Of a stretch of 64,000 nt of DNA, positions 1 to 8,605 are shown one piece after another; position 1 is the stretch's first letter, and each line of letters begins with the position of its first letter. Origin of the DNA: Comamonas sp. lk (GTDB lineage Bacteria > Pseudomonadota > Gammaproteobacteria > Burkholderiales > Burkholderiaceae_C); assembly GCF_900564145.1 (NCBI RefSeq), contig NZ_UOOB01000002.1, positions 124,001 to 188,000 of the forward strand, in the 5' to 3' direction. Position numbers and translations under genes: made by a program. A model generated the notes under the pieces. That model was not told the DNA's origin. It was given only the letters and a program-made list of their open reading frames with translations, and searched no databases.

Positions 1-2
1 TC

Positions 3-290
3 AATGCCGTGGTCTGCGCTCACCCCACGGTGACCGATGAAGCCGACGTCAAATCCCGCATTGCGCGCCTGACCAGCTTCTACATTGGCAGCTCGCCCGA
101 GAACCGCGGTTTCGTGCACGTGCAGCTGCAGCTGATGTCCGGCCGCAGCGAACAGGCCAAAAAGGAAATGTCCGACGGCCTGGCCGCCGTGCTGCGCCGC
201 CTCGTGCCCCAGCCCGGCGATATGCTGGTGCAGCTGAGCGTAGATGTGGCCGATATGGACAAGGCCACCTACTTCAAGGGCCGTCTGTAA
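3..290 (+). CDS. 5-carboxymethyl-2-hydroxymuconate isomerase family protein (5' partial)
   Basis: The reading frame is open to the left edge of the window (codons Asn-Ala-Val-Val-Cys before any convincing start), so the N-terminus with the catalytic Pro1 lies outside. The visible 96 residues match the C-terminal two thirds of small tautomerase-superfamily isomerases of the CHMI/HpaF type, which convert 5-carboxymethyl-2-hydroxymuconate in homoprotocatechuate breakdown. Supporting motifs are ADVKSRI, the FVHVQLQLMSGRS stretch and a terminal helix with VQLSVDVADMDKATY. Family members are about 125-130 residues, so roughly 30 residues are missing. No other homoprotocatechuate gene is in view, so the pathway role is inferred from family only. 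The GTG at 9 is internal, not a start. Confidence 0.72.
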   Translation, partial: NAVVCAHPTVTDEADVKSRIARLTSFYIGSSPENRGFVHVQLQLMSGRSEQAKKEMSDGLAAVLRRLVPQPGDMLVQLSVDVADMDKATYFKGRL

Positions 291-311
291 ATCAGCACCG
301 CCCTCGAGCCC

Positions 312-339
312 ATGCCCGCACTGGCTGCGGGCATTTTTT
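312..339 (+). terminator. Intrinsic terminator of the isomerase gene
   Basis: Stem ATGCCCGC (312-319), loop of 7, stem GCGGGCAT (327-334), then a run of six T. An outer CGAGCCC/GGGCTCG pair extends the stem. It lies 22 bp after the stop codon of the isomerase gene. Confidence 0.85.
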
Positions 340-415
340 ATGGGCTCGCTCACATAGCGCTTTATATGGTCCTCCGTAGAGGAATACAAGCCAAAACCTC
401 ATCCAACCATTGATC

Positions 416-438
416 ATCAAGCGCTTATAGCTATCAAT
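416..438. repeat. Dispersed AGCGCTT/ATAGC element
   Basis: The sequence reads ATCAAGCGCTTATAGCTATCAATT, ending just before the tapT start codon; a related ATAGCGCTTTATAT lies at 353-366. The same building blocks (AAGCGCTT, ATAGC, TATCAA) recur in many intergenic spaces of this window. AAGCGCTT is itself palindromic. The role is not known from sequence; some copies form terminators. Confidence 0.55.
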
Positions 439-440
439 TC

Positions 441-1124
441 ATGAGTAAAACGTCCTGCCCCCCCGCGCCACGCACGCGCTGTCCGCAATGCCAGCGCGCA
501 CAGCGCACCTGCATTTGCGCCTTGGCACAGCCCGTGGAGCACGGGGTACAGGTATTGATACTGCAGCACCCCATGGAAGTCCACGAAGCCAAGGGCACGG
601 GACGTTTGCTCCAGCTGAGCCTGCCCCACAGCCGTCTGCTGGTGGGCGAGCAGTTTGATGCCGCCGAGCTGCAAGCGGCTTTGCACCAGCCCTGGGCTGC
701 CAGCGTGGATATCGATACAGAGCCGCGCCAGGCCCTGCTGCTGTATCCAGAGACTACCGAACAGGACGCAGCCTTGCAGTTGCTGCCCGCGGCCCCCTTG
801 CCCGCGCACTGGCCCTGCCCGCCCCGGCTGCTGCGACTGGTGGTGATTGACGGCACCTGGCGCAAAAGCCGCAAGATGCTGTATCTCAACCCCGCCCTGC
901 AAGCGCTGCCGCGCCTGGCATTGAAAGACGTTCCGGCATCGGGCTATGCCATTCGCAAAGCCCATTTACCGGGGCAGCTGTCCAGCTTTGAAGCCACGGT
1001 CCAGGCCCTGGCACAGCTGGAAGACTGGACAGCGCAGACACCCGAGACCGAGCGCCTGGCCGCCGTCTTTTCCCGCTTCATCGCCCAGCAGCGCGCTCAG
1101 GCTGACGAACGCGCCCGCCCATGA
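441..1124 (+). CDS. tapT: DTW-domain tRNA-uridine aminocarboxypropyltransferase
   Basis: A 227-residue protein of the DTW family. TapT (E. coli YfiP) transfers the 3-amino-3-carboxypropyl group of S-adenosylmethionine to U47 of tRNA to make acp3U. Visible features are an N-terminal cysteine cluster CPQCQRAQRTCIC (about residues 14-26), the LILQHPMEVHEAKGTGRLLQL segment typical of the family, and the DGTW signature in VVIDGTWRKSRKM near residue 138. A further family motif, SGYAIRKAH, is near residue 172. Length matches the family. The gene stands alone between two terminator-like hairpins (312-339 and 1126-1156) and starts right after a dispersed repeat. Assignment to TapT rather than to a paralogous DTW protein is by similarity only. 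Confidence 0.85.
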   Translation: MSKTSCPPAPRTRCPQCQRAQRTCICALAQPVEHGVQVLILQHPMEVHEAKGTGRLLQLSLPHSRLLVGEQFDAAELQAALHQPWAASVDIDTEPRQALLLYPETTEQDAALQLLPAAPLPAHWPCPPRLLRLVVIDGTWRKSRKMLYLNPALQALPRLALKDVPASGYAIRKAHLPGQLSSFEATVQALAQLEDWTAQTPETERLAAVFSRFIAQQRAQADERARP

Positions 1125-1125
1125 A

Positions 1126-1156
1126 AAAGACCTGCGGGCCATGCCAGCAGGTCTTT
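1126..1156. terminator. Hairpin between convergent genes
   Basis: AAAGACCTGC (1126-1135) pairs with GCAGGTCTTT (1147-1156) across an 11-nt loop. It lies between the stop of tapT and the stop of the convergent YiaA-type gene. No long T-run follows, so termination is plausible but weakly supported. Confidence 0.5.
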
Positions 1157-1188
1157 GAAGGGATCACAGGGCTTTGGGCCCCAGGCGC

Positions 1189-1695
1189 TCAGCGGGTGAA
1201 GCCTGAACCTGAGCCTTCGGTGGGCTTAGCCGCATCCGGGGCGGCTGCAGCCGCTGCTCTTTCACGCTTTTTCTCGCTGCGCTCTTCGCCGGCCTCGCCG
1301 CCCAGGTTGTCGCGGGTGTTCTTTTGCACCGCAATCGCGCCGAACAGGCCCAGTGCAAACGCCATACCGTAAAAGCCTTTTTCGCTGAGTTGCAAGGTGG
1401 CATTGAACAGGCCCGTGGCCAGCAGCAGCACGGCGATGATCAGCGCCACCCAGCTGATGCCAAAGTAAATGCCGGTGACGGGAATGCCTTCCAGCCGATC
1501 ACGCACGGATTTTTGCAAGGAAATGGCGGAATACAGACCCAGTACCAGCACGGCAAAGTAAAAGCCTTTTTCGTTGAGCTGCATGTCTGCGTTCCACAGC
1601 CCGGCCATGAAAGCCGCGATACCCAGCAGCAGCGCGGCCCAGGAGGCAGCGACAAAGGCGGATGAAGGCTTGCTGTGTGTTTGCTGTGTGTTCAC
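1189..1695 (-). CDS. yiaA: YiaA/YiaB family inner membrane protein
   Basis: A 168-residue membrane protein built from two copies of the YiaAB two-helix unit. Copy 1 covers about residues 13-65 ([27 protein letters not shown], seen in part) and copy 2 about 78-130 ([27 protein letters not shown], in part); the shared core is G-L-x-N-A-x-x-Q-L-x-E-K-G-F-Y. Four membrane segments are predicted. The last 35 residues are a charged, alanine-rich cytoplasmic tail that is not part of the domain. The family has no established biochemical role. Start chosen at the first Met; it is preceded by no strong Shine-Dalgarno. Confidence 0.8.
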   Translation of the reverse strand: MNTQQTHSKPSSAFVAASWAALLLGIAAFMAGLWNADMQLNEKGFYFAVLVLGLYSAISLQKSVRDRLEGIPVTGIYFGISWVALIIAVLLLATGLFNATLQLSEKGFYGMAFALGLFGAIAVQKNTRDNLGGEAGEERSEKKRERAAAAAAPDAAKPTEGSGSGFTR

Positions 1696-1813
1696 GGACT
1701 TGCTCCAGAAGTGGTGGTGAAGCGATAGTAGAAATGTGCGGGCCGATTTTGAGATCTATATTTACCCGGTATCGCTAAACGATACCAACAGAGCATTCCC
1801 TACAGACGCCTTG

Positions 1814-2194
1814 CTAGACCGCAGCCGCAAAGCGCACCAGGGCAAAGGCCAGAGCCAACAGATAACCGTAGAAAAAGCGGTTGATGCGCAGGCGCTGCTC
1901 GCCACGCCGGCTGCGCCAGGCACCCATGAGCACCATCACGCCACCCACGGCCACGGGCGTCAGCAATAAATTGAGCCAGCGGCCAGGTCCGTCCTGCGGA
2001 AAATGCTGCGAAAAGACCAGCAAACTTAATCCGCCCAGAATGGCGCCGAACAATGAATATCCCAGGGAAGCCAGCCAGGGATTGGGCGGGCGGCGAAAAG
2101 GTTCGGCCAGCGAATGCAAGCCCAGCTCCACCAAGGCCTCGCCAATGGCTTGAAGCAAAAACTCGCCCAGGATTTCAACAACGATTTCCAGCAT
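1814..2194 (-). CDS. Small unknown membrane protein
   Basis: I do not recognise a named family. The 126 residues begin with an amphipathic stretch (LEIVVEILGEFLLQAIGEALVELG), followed by a proline-rich linker (EPFRRPPNPW) and three hydrophobic segments at about residues 42-60, 75-92 and 107-124. The stop is 24 bp upstream of nothing annotated on the same strand, while its start is 23 bp downstream of the stop of the DUF4274 gene, so the two are probably co-transcribed. The amphipathic N-terminus before a multi-helix membrane part resembles many small uncharacterised Burkholderiales proteins. Confidence 0.6.
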   Translation of the reverse strand: MLEIVVEILGEFLLQAIGEALVELGLHSLAEPFRRPPNPWLASLGYSLFGAILGGLSLLVFSQHFPQDGPGRWLNLLLTPVAVGGVMVLMGAWRSRRGEQRLRINRFFYGYLLALAFALVRFAAAV

Positions 2195-2217
2195 TGCCTG
2201 CGTGCAAAGCCATCCCG

Positions 2218-2799
2218 TCAGTCTTCGTCGTCAGTATCCGGTTCTTCATTCATGGCGGCGTTCAGCGCCTCCTGCACATGCGGCGGCATGCCCTCTTCCC
2301 AGTCATGCTCGTCGCAATAGGCATAGATATCGGGTTGCGGGCCGGGTACCGCAGTGCGCATGATGGCGGGAATGCTCCAGGCCGCATCCTTGCCCTTGAC
2401 CTCCTCGGCCGTCCAGTCATAGCCGGGGTGCTCGGACTTGCAGGTGGGCGATGCCAGATCGTTGGCCGGGTCCCAGCCTATGGTGGGTTCGGGCAGTTTG
2501 CCGGATTCAAAACGCTCGGCCAGAGCCTGCACCCGCGCCCAGCCTTTGCGGTTGATGCTGGGCACCTTCTCCTGCACGGCATAGTGCTGGTAGTAGCTGG
2601 GCTGCAAATACCAGTACAAGGCTTTGGCCACGGCCGGCTCCAGCTGGCGCTGCTTGATCATCCAGTCCACCAGCGCACCATTGCCATTGCCGTCGTAGTT
2701 CATGGTGCAGGCCACAGCCAGCCATTGCACGGGCGTGGCTTCCGAGAGGAACTCCTGCATCAGATCCAGATACAGCCCATCAAAATCGTCATCTTCCAT
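2218..2799 (-). CDS. DUF4274 domain-containing protein
   Basis: A 193-residue acidic cytoplasmic protein. Residues about 10-75 carry the DUF4274 pattern: FLSEATPVQWLAVA followed by NYDGNGN and ALVDWMIKQ, a run found in proteins of unknown function where a work-like repeat 'x-P-x-x-WLxVAxxxNYDGG' precedes a helix. The C-terminal half is rich in Trp, Tyr and acidic residues and ends EEPDTDDED. There is no signal peptide, membrane segment or catalytic motif that I can name. It is probably the first gene of a short operon with the membrane protein at 1814-2194. The function is unknown. Confidence 0.68.
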   Translation of the reverse strand: MEDDDFDGLYLDLMQEFLSEATPVQWLAVACTMNYDGNGNGALVDWMIKQRQLEPAVAKALYWYLQPSYYQHYAVQEKVPSINRKGWARVQALAERFESGKLPEPTIGWDPANDLASPTCKSEHPGYDWTAEEVKGKDAAWSIPAIMRTAVPGPQPDIYAYCDEHDWEEGMPPHVQEALNAAMNEEPDTDDED

Positions 2800-2872
2800 G
2801 GCGTGGTCTCCTGTGGGGGAAGTTGAGAAGATTCTGGCAGAGTCACCGCACCATGCAAACCATTTGTGCGTG

Positions 2873-3547
2873 TCAGGGCGTCAGCCTTGCCTCCAGCCAG
2901 CCGCGCAAGCTGTTGACAAAGGCCCAGGCCGTCACGCGCGGCACGTCGTCCAGCGTCACCACCTGCTCCACCACCCTAGCTTGCGACAGCGCCAGCGCCC
3001 GACCCACGCCGGGCAGCAGACCGCATGACAGCGGCGGTGTGACCCAGCGGCCGTCCAGCTGCATGGCGATATTGCCGCGCGTGCACTCGGTGATCTCGCG
3101 GTTTTCGTTGTAGAGCACGGTGTCGAACACCGCAGCGTCTTGCGGCTGATAAGCCTCGTAATGCCCACGGCGCGAGGTCTTGAAGCGCACCCACTCGCTG
3201 TGGGCCAACGCATTGGGAAGCGGGCTGCCGGCCAGTTGCACCTGTACGGGTTGGAGGCTGTCGTGCAGCCCATGCGAGGTGATGTCGATCTGGCCGCTCG
3301 CATTGAGCGCCAGACGCACGCGCCAGTGCCCCATGGGCTGACTTTGCTGCAGCTGCTGCAGATCGTGCTCCAGCTGCATCTGCATTAGCGGATAGCGAAA
3401 ATGCTGGGCCGCAATCTGCAGGCGAGCCCAGTGCAGAGGCCAGTTTTGCCAACGGCCGTCCTTGAGGGCCAGGGTTTCCAGAATTTCAAAATCCACGGCT
3501 TGCTGCGGCCCGGCTGTTTCAGCGGCACCGCTCCTTTTTGAGAGCAT
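2873..3547 (-). CDS. pabC: 4-amino-4-deoxychorismate lyase (class IV aminotransferase fold)
   Basis: PabC removes pyruvate from 4-amino-4-deoxychorismate to give p-aminobenzoate for folate. The 224-residue protein has the fold-type IV pattern: the probable PLP lysine is K123 in FKTSRRGHYE, followed by the ENREITECTRGNIA segment and PLSCGLLPGVGR, the cofactor phosphate-binding and C-terminal signature. I chose the Met at 3547, which lies 8 bp past the pabB stop codon. A longer frame reaches 3604 but would start inside pabB. In several related genera pabB and pabC are one fused gene; here they are separate but tightly coupled, which fits translational coupling. The Shine-Dalgarno is weak, also consistent with coupling. 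Confidence 0.85.
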   Translation of the reverse strand: MLSKRSGAAETAGPQQAVDFEILETLALKDGRWQNWPLHWARLQIAAQHFRYPLMQMQLEHDLQQLQQSQPMGHWRVRLALNASGQIDITSHGLHDSLQPVQVQLAGSPLPNALAHSEWVRFKTSRRGHYEAYQPQDAAVFDTVLYNENREITECTRGNIAMQLDGRWVTPPLSCGLLPGVGRALALSQARVVEQVVTLDDVPRVTAWAFVNSLRGWLEARLTP

Positions 3548-3555
3548 GTTGACGA

Positions 3556-4728
3556 TCAGCCCAGCAGGTCCAGAAACCGCTGCTTGTGCTGCCACTCCTG
3601 CCATTCTGCCGCTGCCGTGGCACTGGCCGTGATGCCGCTGCCTATGCCGCAGCGAATTTCATCGCCGTGCACCACCGGCGTGCGGATCGGCACATTGAAT
3701 GTGGCGTGAATCCGGCCCGGCGCAGTCCCTGGGCGCACCAGCCCCAGAGCGCCGCAGTACACGCCGCGCGCCTGCGGCTCCAGCGCCTGAATCAGCCGCA
3801 TGGCCTGGCGCTTGGGCGCGCCGGTGATGGAGCCGCAGGGAAACAAGGCACCAAACACCTGGGCCAGCGTGGTGCCGGGGCGCGTCTGCGCCACCACATC
3901 GCTGGTCATCTGCCACACGCTGGGCAGGGCTTCGGTATGGAACAGGCGCGGTACTTTCACGCTATGGGGCACGGCAATGCGCGACAGATCGTTGCGCAGC
4001 AAATCCACAATCATCACGTTCTCCGCCCTTTCCTTGGGCGATTCGCGCATGGTGCGGGCCTGCAGAGCATCGGCCTCGGGCGTGTCGCCTCTGGCGGCCG
4101 TGCCCTTCATGGGCCGGGTCAGAATGCGTTCGCCATTCCAGTCAAAAAACAGTTCGGGCGAAACAGAGAGCACCTGCATGTCGCCGCTATCAACCAGCGC
4201 CGCATAACCGCCGGGCTGGGCACGTTGCAGCACCGCAAACAAGGCTTGCGCCGCAGCCGAGCGGTCCAGACCTGCTGGCCCGCACAGTCTGCCAATCAGA
4301 GGGGCTGTGTAATTGATCTGATAGCACTCGCCTTGGGCAATCGCCGCGTGAATGCGGGCGATATCGGCATCAAAGCGGGCACGATCGGGGCTGTGCAGCC
4401 ACTGCAGCGGGGGCAGGCTGCGCTGATCCGGCTCTGAAGCCTCCCAGTCCTGCAGCTGCTCATGCACGCCAAACCAGGCCAGCGGCTGGCCGGGCAGCGC
4501 CGCATGCACGGCACCGGCATAGGCGGGGTCAAAAGCCGCGGCCGCTTCATAGGCCAGCCAGCCCAGGCAATACAGGCCTTGCTGCGCGGCCTGCTCCACG
4601 GCCTGCAAAACCGCAGGCACTTCGTCGCAGGCATAGGCAGCCAGCACGCGCAAAGGCCGGCCAAATTGTTGGCGCAGCCGTGGTGCAGCCGGGTCGTGCG
4701 GATCGGAGAAGTCTATGCAGGATTTCAA
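3556..4728 (-). CDS. pabB: Aminodeoxychorismate synthase component I
   Basis: PabB aminates chorismate with ammonia from a PabA-type glutaminase to form 4-amino-4-deoxychorismate. The 390-residue protein has the chorismate-binding domain from about residue 120 to the end. Motifs seen are GECYQINYT (about 152-160), SPELFF, TRPMKGTAARG, ENVMIVDLLRNDLSRI, PCGSITGAPK and the terminal GIGSGITA. The Lys of TRPMKGT and the PCGSITGAPK lysine are the usual catalytic and aminodeoxychorismate-type residues. It is shorter than E. coli PabB (about 450) because the N-terminal part is reduced, which is normal for the betaproteobacterial type. pabC follows 8 bp downstream. Confidence 0.92.
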   Translation of the reverse strand: MKSCIDFSDPHDPAAPRLRQQFGRPLRVLAAYACDEVPAVLQAVEQAAQQGLYCLGWLAYEAAAAFDPAYAGAVHAALPGQPLAWFGVHEQLQDWEASEPDQRSLPPLQWLHSPDRARFDADIARIHAAIAQGECYQINYTAPLIGRLCGPAGLDRSAAAQALFAVLQRAQPGGYAALVDSGDMQVLSVSPELFFDWNGERILTRPMKGTAARGDTPEADALQARTMRESPKERAENVMIVDLLRNDLSRIAVPHSVKVPRLFHTEALPSVWQMTSDVVAQTRPGTTLAQVFGALFPCGSITGAPKRQAMRLIQALEPQARGVYCGALGLVRPGTAPGRIHATFNVPIRTPVVHGDEIRCGIGSGITASATAAAEWQEWQHKQRFLDLLG

Positions 4729-4766
4729 GTCAAACAGGCCTCAAGCCCTGATTGGATATACGCAAG

Positions 4767-4790
4767 CAGCTATCAAAACAGGGCGGGAGC
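4767..4790. repeat. Dispersed AGCTATCAAAA element
   Basis: CAGCTATCAAAACAGGGCGGGAGCAAT lies upstream of pabB. AGCTATCAAAA is the TATCAA part of the dispersed element seen elsewhere in this window; the AGCGCTT part is missing. Confidence 0.4.
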
Positions 4791-4843
4791 AATCGGGTGA
4801 ATGCGGGCAGCATAACTGCTTAGGCTTGTCCGCGCTTTGGCCA

Positions 4844-4880
4844 TAAAAAAACGCGCTGCTGGAGAAACTCCGGCAGCGCG
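4844..4880 (-). terminator. Intrinsic terminator of the DUF4148 gene
   Basis: On the minus strand CGCGCTGCCGGAG pairs with CTCCAGCAGCGCG (4852-4880) and is followed by seven T (4844-4850 read in reverse). It lies 50 bp after the stop of the DUF4148 gene. Confidence 0.85.
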
Positions 4881-4930
4881 CATCCACCAAGATGGCCGTC
4901 TCTTCGAACGGCTAGAGAGAAAGCCTCAGC

Positions 4931-5239
4931 TTATTTGGAAGCCAGACGCGAGGTCGAACGCGATTCGTACTTGGCCACGGCTGCGGTGTAAGCAGGGCTG
5001 GCCAGCAGGCGCTGATACTCGGAATAGGCCTTGCGGTACTCATTGGTGTGTTCGGATTCCACATAGCCAACGGGCGAAGGCAGCAGGCCCAGACCGGCGC
5101 GCTGGAACATTTCCAGATCGGCCAGCACTTCGGCTCGGCTCTTGCCGGAAGTGGCGGCGGTCTGTGGCAGATCTTGCGCCATGACCAGGCCAGAAGCAGC
5201 CAACAGGGAAGCGGCGATGATTGCGGAGAGGGTGCGCAT
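4931..5239 (-). CDS. DUF4148 domain-containing periplasmic protein
   Basis: A 102-residue protein with a clear signal peptide (residues 1-21: MRTLSAIIAASLLAASGLV then MAQ). The mature part has the DUF4148 pattern KSRAEVLADLEMFQRAGL followed by a helical EYRKAYSEYQRLLASPAY stretch. This family is common and often multi-copy in Burkholderiales and sits in the periplasm; its role is unknown. The gene is monocistronic: it has its own terminator downstream, and the region upstream (5240-5353) is non-coding before the next minus-strand gene ends. Confidence 0.78.
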   Translation of the reverse strand: MRTLSAIIAASLLAASGLVMAQDLPQTAATSGKSRAEVLADLEMFQRAGLGLLPSPVGYVESEHTNEYRKAYSEYQRLLASPAYTAAVAKYESRSTSRLASK

Positions 5240-5353
5240 AGTGTGATCCTTTCAAGTTCAGGCCACTGTGTGTGGCATGGCTCGACTATGCGCGCCGCCG
5301 CTTTTCGGGTCTGTGCGTTTTCTCACTCCGAAATGCATTTCACCATACGAAAA

Positions 5354-6100
5354 TCAACGCGACTCCTCCAGCAGCACTCTGAGCCCGTCCACGCGGCAGA
5401 TGCGCAGGTCACGGCCCTCTCTTTGCAGCAAGCCCAGGCGCGTGAGCCGCGACATCTCGCGTGCCACTTCCTCGCGGCTGGTGCCCAACATCAAAGCCAG
5501 ATCGTGCTGCAGCGGCGCCGGCGACAGCAGCGCCTCGTCGCCCTCTATGCCCGCCCGCTCCGCCTGCTCCAGCAGCTGCGCATGCAGCCGTCCGCGCACC
5601 GACAGCGTGCCCAGATTGACCACCCGCCGCGCCAAGGTAGCGGCCAGCTCGCTCAGCCGCTCGATCACGGCCCGCATGACCTGCACCTCGCTCATGATCA
5701 GCGCTTCCAGGTCCACCTTGGACAGCGAAGCCACCAGGCTGGGCTGCGTGGCCTCCACCGTCACCGGCACGCAGAGCAAGGGGTCTTGAGGTGCCAGACC
5801 GCCAAAGAAAACGCCGGGCTGCAGCTGGCCCAGAATCAGCCCCCGCCCGTTGGGCGTGTAGCTGCCCACGTTCAAGCCGCCGTGAATCAGCATGTACAGC
5901 CGCTGATCCAGATACGGCCCGTGCAGCACCTGCCCGGCTTCGAGCCGGTGCCAGTGGCATTGGGTTGCCAGTTCGGCCAGTTTTTCATCGGATAGCGACT
6001 CCAGCAGGTTCACATTGCGCAAGCCCTGCCAGGCCACGGGAGCTTTTGAGGATGAATGAGCCACCAGCTCTGATGTGGGCTCCTGCGCTTCAATCAACAT
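5354..6100 (-). CDS. Crp/Fnr family transcriptional regulator
   Basis: A 248-residue regulator: cyclic-nucleotide-binding-like sensor domain (about residues 28-145, LLESLSDEKLAEL ... VLHGPYLDQRLYMLIHGGLNVGSY), dimer helix (about 145-165) and C-terminal winged helix (LQHDLALMLGTSREEVAREMSRL, about 200-225). The FNR cysteine cluster is absent, so it is not an iron-sulfur oxygen sensor, and the cAMP-contact pattern RxS of CRP is also not evident; the ligand is unknown. I chose the Met at 6100 over the longer frame to 6247 because GAGGTG lies at the right distance upstream. It is divergent from panB with 191 bp between, but nothing ties it to pantothenate genes. Confidence 0.82.
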   Translation of the reverse strand: MLIEAQEPTSELVAHSSSKAPVAWQGLRNVNLLESLSDEKLAELATQCHWHRLEAGQVLHGPYLDQRLYMLIHGGLNVGSYTPNGRGLILGQLQPGVFFGGLAPQDPLLCVPVTVEATQPSLVASLSKVDLEALIMSEVQVMRAVIERLSELAATLARRVVNLGTLSVRGRLHAQLLEQAERAGIEGDEALLSPAPLQHDLALMLGTSREEVAREMSRLTRLGLLQREGRDLRICRVDGLRVLLEESR

Positions 6101-6291
6101 GAACACACCTCGTGCGAATAGGTCATCTGGCGCCGCTGCGCCGGATCGTCTGCAAAGCATAGTACCGGCGATCCGGCGGGGCATGGTCTGTTTGGGTTTG
6201 GCGTAGGGCCATTGCTTGGCATAGACTCGCGGGCAAATTTGCCCCATTCAAAGCCCGAGGGCAATACCGAGAACCAAGCTAGGAGATCCGC

Positions 6292-7161
6292 ATGACCGCC
6301 ACCACCGGCACGCCTTACGGCACGATTCCACCGCCTCCCCTGCCCCAGCGCCGCCCCGTCAGCCTGCCGCGCCTGGCGCAAATGCGCGCAGCGGGTGAAA
6401 AAATCACCATGCTCACCGCCTATGACGCCACGTTTGCGGCCGTGGCCGATGCGGCCGGCGTGGAATGCATTCTGGTGGGCGACTCGCTGGGCATGGTCTG
6501 CCAGGGACTGCACAGCACCGTGGGCGTCTCGCTGCAAGATATGGTCTATCACACGGCCAGCGTGGCACGCGGCCTGCACCGGGCACAGGGCACGGCCTGG
6601 GTGATTGCCGACCTGCCCTATGGCAGCTATGCCGAAAGCCGTGAGCAGGCCCTGCGCAGCAGCTGCGAGCTGATGCAGGCCGGTGCCCATATGGTCAAGC
6701 TGGAAGGTGGCGGCTGGACTGCCCCTACCGTGGAGTTTCTGGTCGAGCGCGGCATTCCCGTCTGCGCCCACCTGGGGCTGACGCCGCAAACCGTGCACGC
6801 TCTGGGCGGCTACCGCGTGCAAGGCAAGGACGATGTCTCGGCACAGACTCTGCGCCGCCAGGCCCGCGAGCTGCAGGAGGCCGGAGCCTCCATGCTGGTG
6901 CTGGAGATGGTGCCCGCCGCCCTGTCCGCGCAGCTGACGGATGAGCTGCCCCACTGCCACACCATAGGCATTGGCGCGGGCAATGGCACGGCCGGTCAAG
7001 TGCTGGTGCTGCACGACATGCTGGGCGTGAACCTGGGCAAGATGGCCAAGTTTGTGCACAACTTCATGGCCGATGCAGGCAGCGTCAAAGGCGCCATGGA
7101 AGCCTATGTGAAAGCCGTCAAGGATGGCAGCTTCCCCAACAACGCACTTCACGCCTGGTAA
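6292..7161 (+). CDS. panB: 3-methyl-2-oxobutanoate hydroxymethyltransferase
   Basis: PanB adds a hydroxymethyl group from 5,10-methylene-tetrahydrofolate to 2-ketoisovalerate, giving ketopantoate. The 289 residues contain the expected TIM-barrel motifs: [18 protein letters not shown] (metal-binding Asp), DLPYGSY, VKLEGG (metal-binding and catalytic region), [11 protein letters not shown] and [14 protein letters not shown]. An N-terminal proline-rich extension of about 20 residues precedes the domain. AGGAGA sits upstream of the ATG. The gene is followed after 17 bp by a DUF2004 gene and then panC; this is an operon with a foreign middle gene. Confidence 0.95.
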   Translation: MTATTGTPYGTIPPPPLPQRRPVSLPRLAQMRAAGEKITMLTAYDATFAAVADAAGVECILVGDSLGMVCQGLHSTVGVSLQDMVYHTASVARGLHRAQGTAWVIADLPYGSYAESREQALRSSCELMQAGAHMVKLEGGGWTAPTVEFLVERGIPVCAHLGLTPQTVHALGGYRVQGKDDVSAQTLRRQARELQEAGASMLVLEMVPAALSAQLTDELPHCHTIGIGAGNGTAGQVLVLHDMLGVNLGKMAKFVHNFMADAGSVKGAMEAYVKAVKDGSFPNNALHAW

Positions 7162-7178
7162 GCGCCAAGGAGAGCCGC

Positions 7179-7703
7179 ATGGCCCAGATCAATCACACGT
7201 ACTTTGGCCCGCTCAACACCGACAAGCTGCAGGACACCGATGTGGTGTGGGAAGCCCATCTGCCACTGGCCGGCCGGGAGGTGGAAGCCTGGCTCTGGGC
7301 CGCGCCCCAGCAGGAACTCAACAGCATGCTGCTGGGAGCTTTTGCCACCACGCTCAACAATTTGCCCACCCTGGATGCGCGGGCCCGCGCCGCACTGCTC
7401 ACCTATCTGCAGGAAGACAGCGACTTCATCGCCTTTCATGTGGACCTGGCGCAGGAAGAAAATGCCCAGGGTCTGGAAGCCACGCAGATCCTGATCGCCC
7501 ATGCCCAGTCCGCCGGGCAGACCAGCGTGGACGCCCTCGATTTTGTAGGCCTTCTCACGCTGCACAGCATGGGCCTGTGGTGCAGCAGCGAGGGCGCCCC
7601 CCTGGTGCTGGACTACCGTATCGATCCCGAAGGCAGCGACCAGATACTTGCCGTCAAATGCGATGCGACCGGCCGCATCACGGATATCAGTTGGGAAAGT
7701 TGA
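7179..7703 (+). CDS. DUF2004-like protein between panB and panC
   Basis: A 174-residue soluble protein, likely DUF2004 (FGPL...L...[17 protein letters not shown] at the N-terminus and a C-terminal beta-rich part ending ISWES). It has no catalytic motif I can name. AAGGAG lies 7 bp upstream of the ATG. It lies 17 bp after panB and 11 bp before panC, so it is almost certainly co-transcribed with them. Proteins of this type are also found apart from pantothenate genes, often near proteins that bind cell-surface or immunity partners, so the operon position does not prove a role in pantothenate synthesis. Confidence 0.68.
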   Translation: MAQINHTYFGPLNTDKLQDTDVVWEAHLPLAGREVEAWLWAAPQQELNSMLLGAFATTLNNLPTLDARARAALLTYLQEDSDFIAFHVDLAQEENAQGLEATQILIAHAQSAGQTSVDALDFVGLLTLHSMGLWCSSEGAPLVLDYRIDPEGSDQILAVKCDATGRITDISWES

Positions 7704-7714
7704 AGAGTCAGATC

Positions 7715-8581
7715 ATGCAAATCGTTCAAACCATCGCCGAGCTGCGCAGCGCACTGGCGAGTCGGGGTCGCCCCGCCTTTGTGCCCACCATGGGCAATCT
7801 GCACGAAGGCCATCTGTCGCTGATTCGGCTGGCGCGCCAGCATGGCGACGTGACCGTGGCCAGCATCTTCGTGAACCGCCTGCAGTTTCTGCCACACGAA
7901 GATTTTGATAGCTACCCACGCACATTTGACGCCGACTGCGCCAAGCTGGAGGCCGAAGGCTGCGATATTGTCTTTGCCCCCAAGGAGAAAGACCTCTACC
8001 CTGAGGCGCAAACCTTCAAGGTGCAGGCTGATCCGCTGCTGGCCGACATTCTGGAAGGGCATTTCCGCCCCGGTTTCTTCACCGGCGTGTGCACCGTGGT
8101 GATGAAGCTGTTCCAGGCCGTGTTCGCCACCACCGGCGGCGGCGTGGCCGTGTTCGGCAAAAAGGATTACCAGCAAATCATGGTGATTCGCCGCATGGTG
8201 CAGCAATTTGCCATGCCCATAGAGATCCTGGGTGCCGATACAGCCCGCGCCGGCAGCGGCCTGGCGCTCAGCTCGCGCAACGGCTATCTCAGCGATGAGC
8301 AGCGTGTGCAGGCCATGGCACTGTCCCAGGCGCTCAAGACCCTGGCCGACGCAGCGCGGCAAGGCGGCAATCTGGCCGAGCTGGAAGCCCAGGCCATGGC
8401 CGATCTGCGCGCCAAGGGCTGGGAACCCGACTACCTGACGGTGCGCCAGCGCAGCAACTTGCTGAGCCCGGCAGACGCCCGCAGCGGTGAGTTGGTGGCG
8501 CTGGGTGCCGCCCGCATAGGCGCCCATGCCGTCAACGGCCAGGCCGGCGGCACGCGGCTGATCGACAATCTGGAGTTCTGA
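7715..8581 (+). CDS. panC: Pantothenate synthetase
   Basis: PanC joins pantoate and beta-alanine with ATP. The protein has 288 residues; the HIGH-type motif is in [13 protein letters not shown] (about residues 28-40) and the KMSKS-type region is [19 protein letters not shown] carries the conserved pantoate/ATP contacts. The start is the ATG at 7715; the frame stays open far upstream to 7124, but that extension runs out of phase through panB and DUF2004. The usual FVNPxQF appears as FVNRLQF, a variant I recognise from other Burkholderiales. panD is not in the window, and panE-like gene 36160-37170 lies far away. Confidence 0.94.
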   Translation: MQIVQTIAELRSALASRGRPAFVPTMGNLHEGHLSLIRLARQHGDVTVASIFVNRLQFLPHEDFDSYPRTFDADCAKLEAEGCDIVFAPKEKDLYPEAQTFKVQADPLLADILEGHFRPGFFTGVCTVVMKLFQAVFATTGGGVAVFGKKDYQQIMVIRRMVQQFAMPIEILGADTARAGSGLALSSRNGYLSDEQRVQAMALSQALKTLADAARQGGNLAELEAQAMADLRAKGWEPDYLTVRQRSNLLSPADARSGELVALGAARIGAHAVNGQAGGTRLIDNLEF

Positions 8582-8605
8582 CAGCGCCGCTTGGCCAGGC
8601 GGCTG

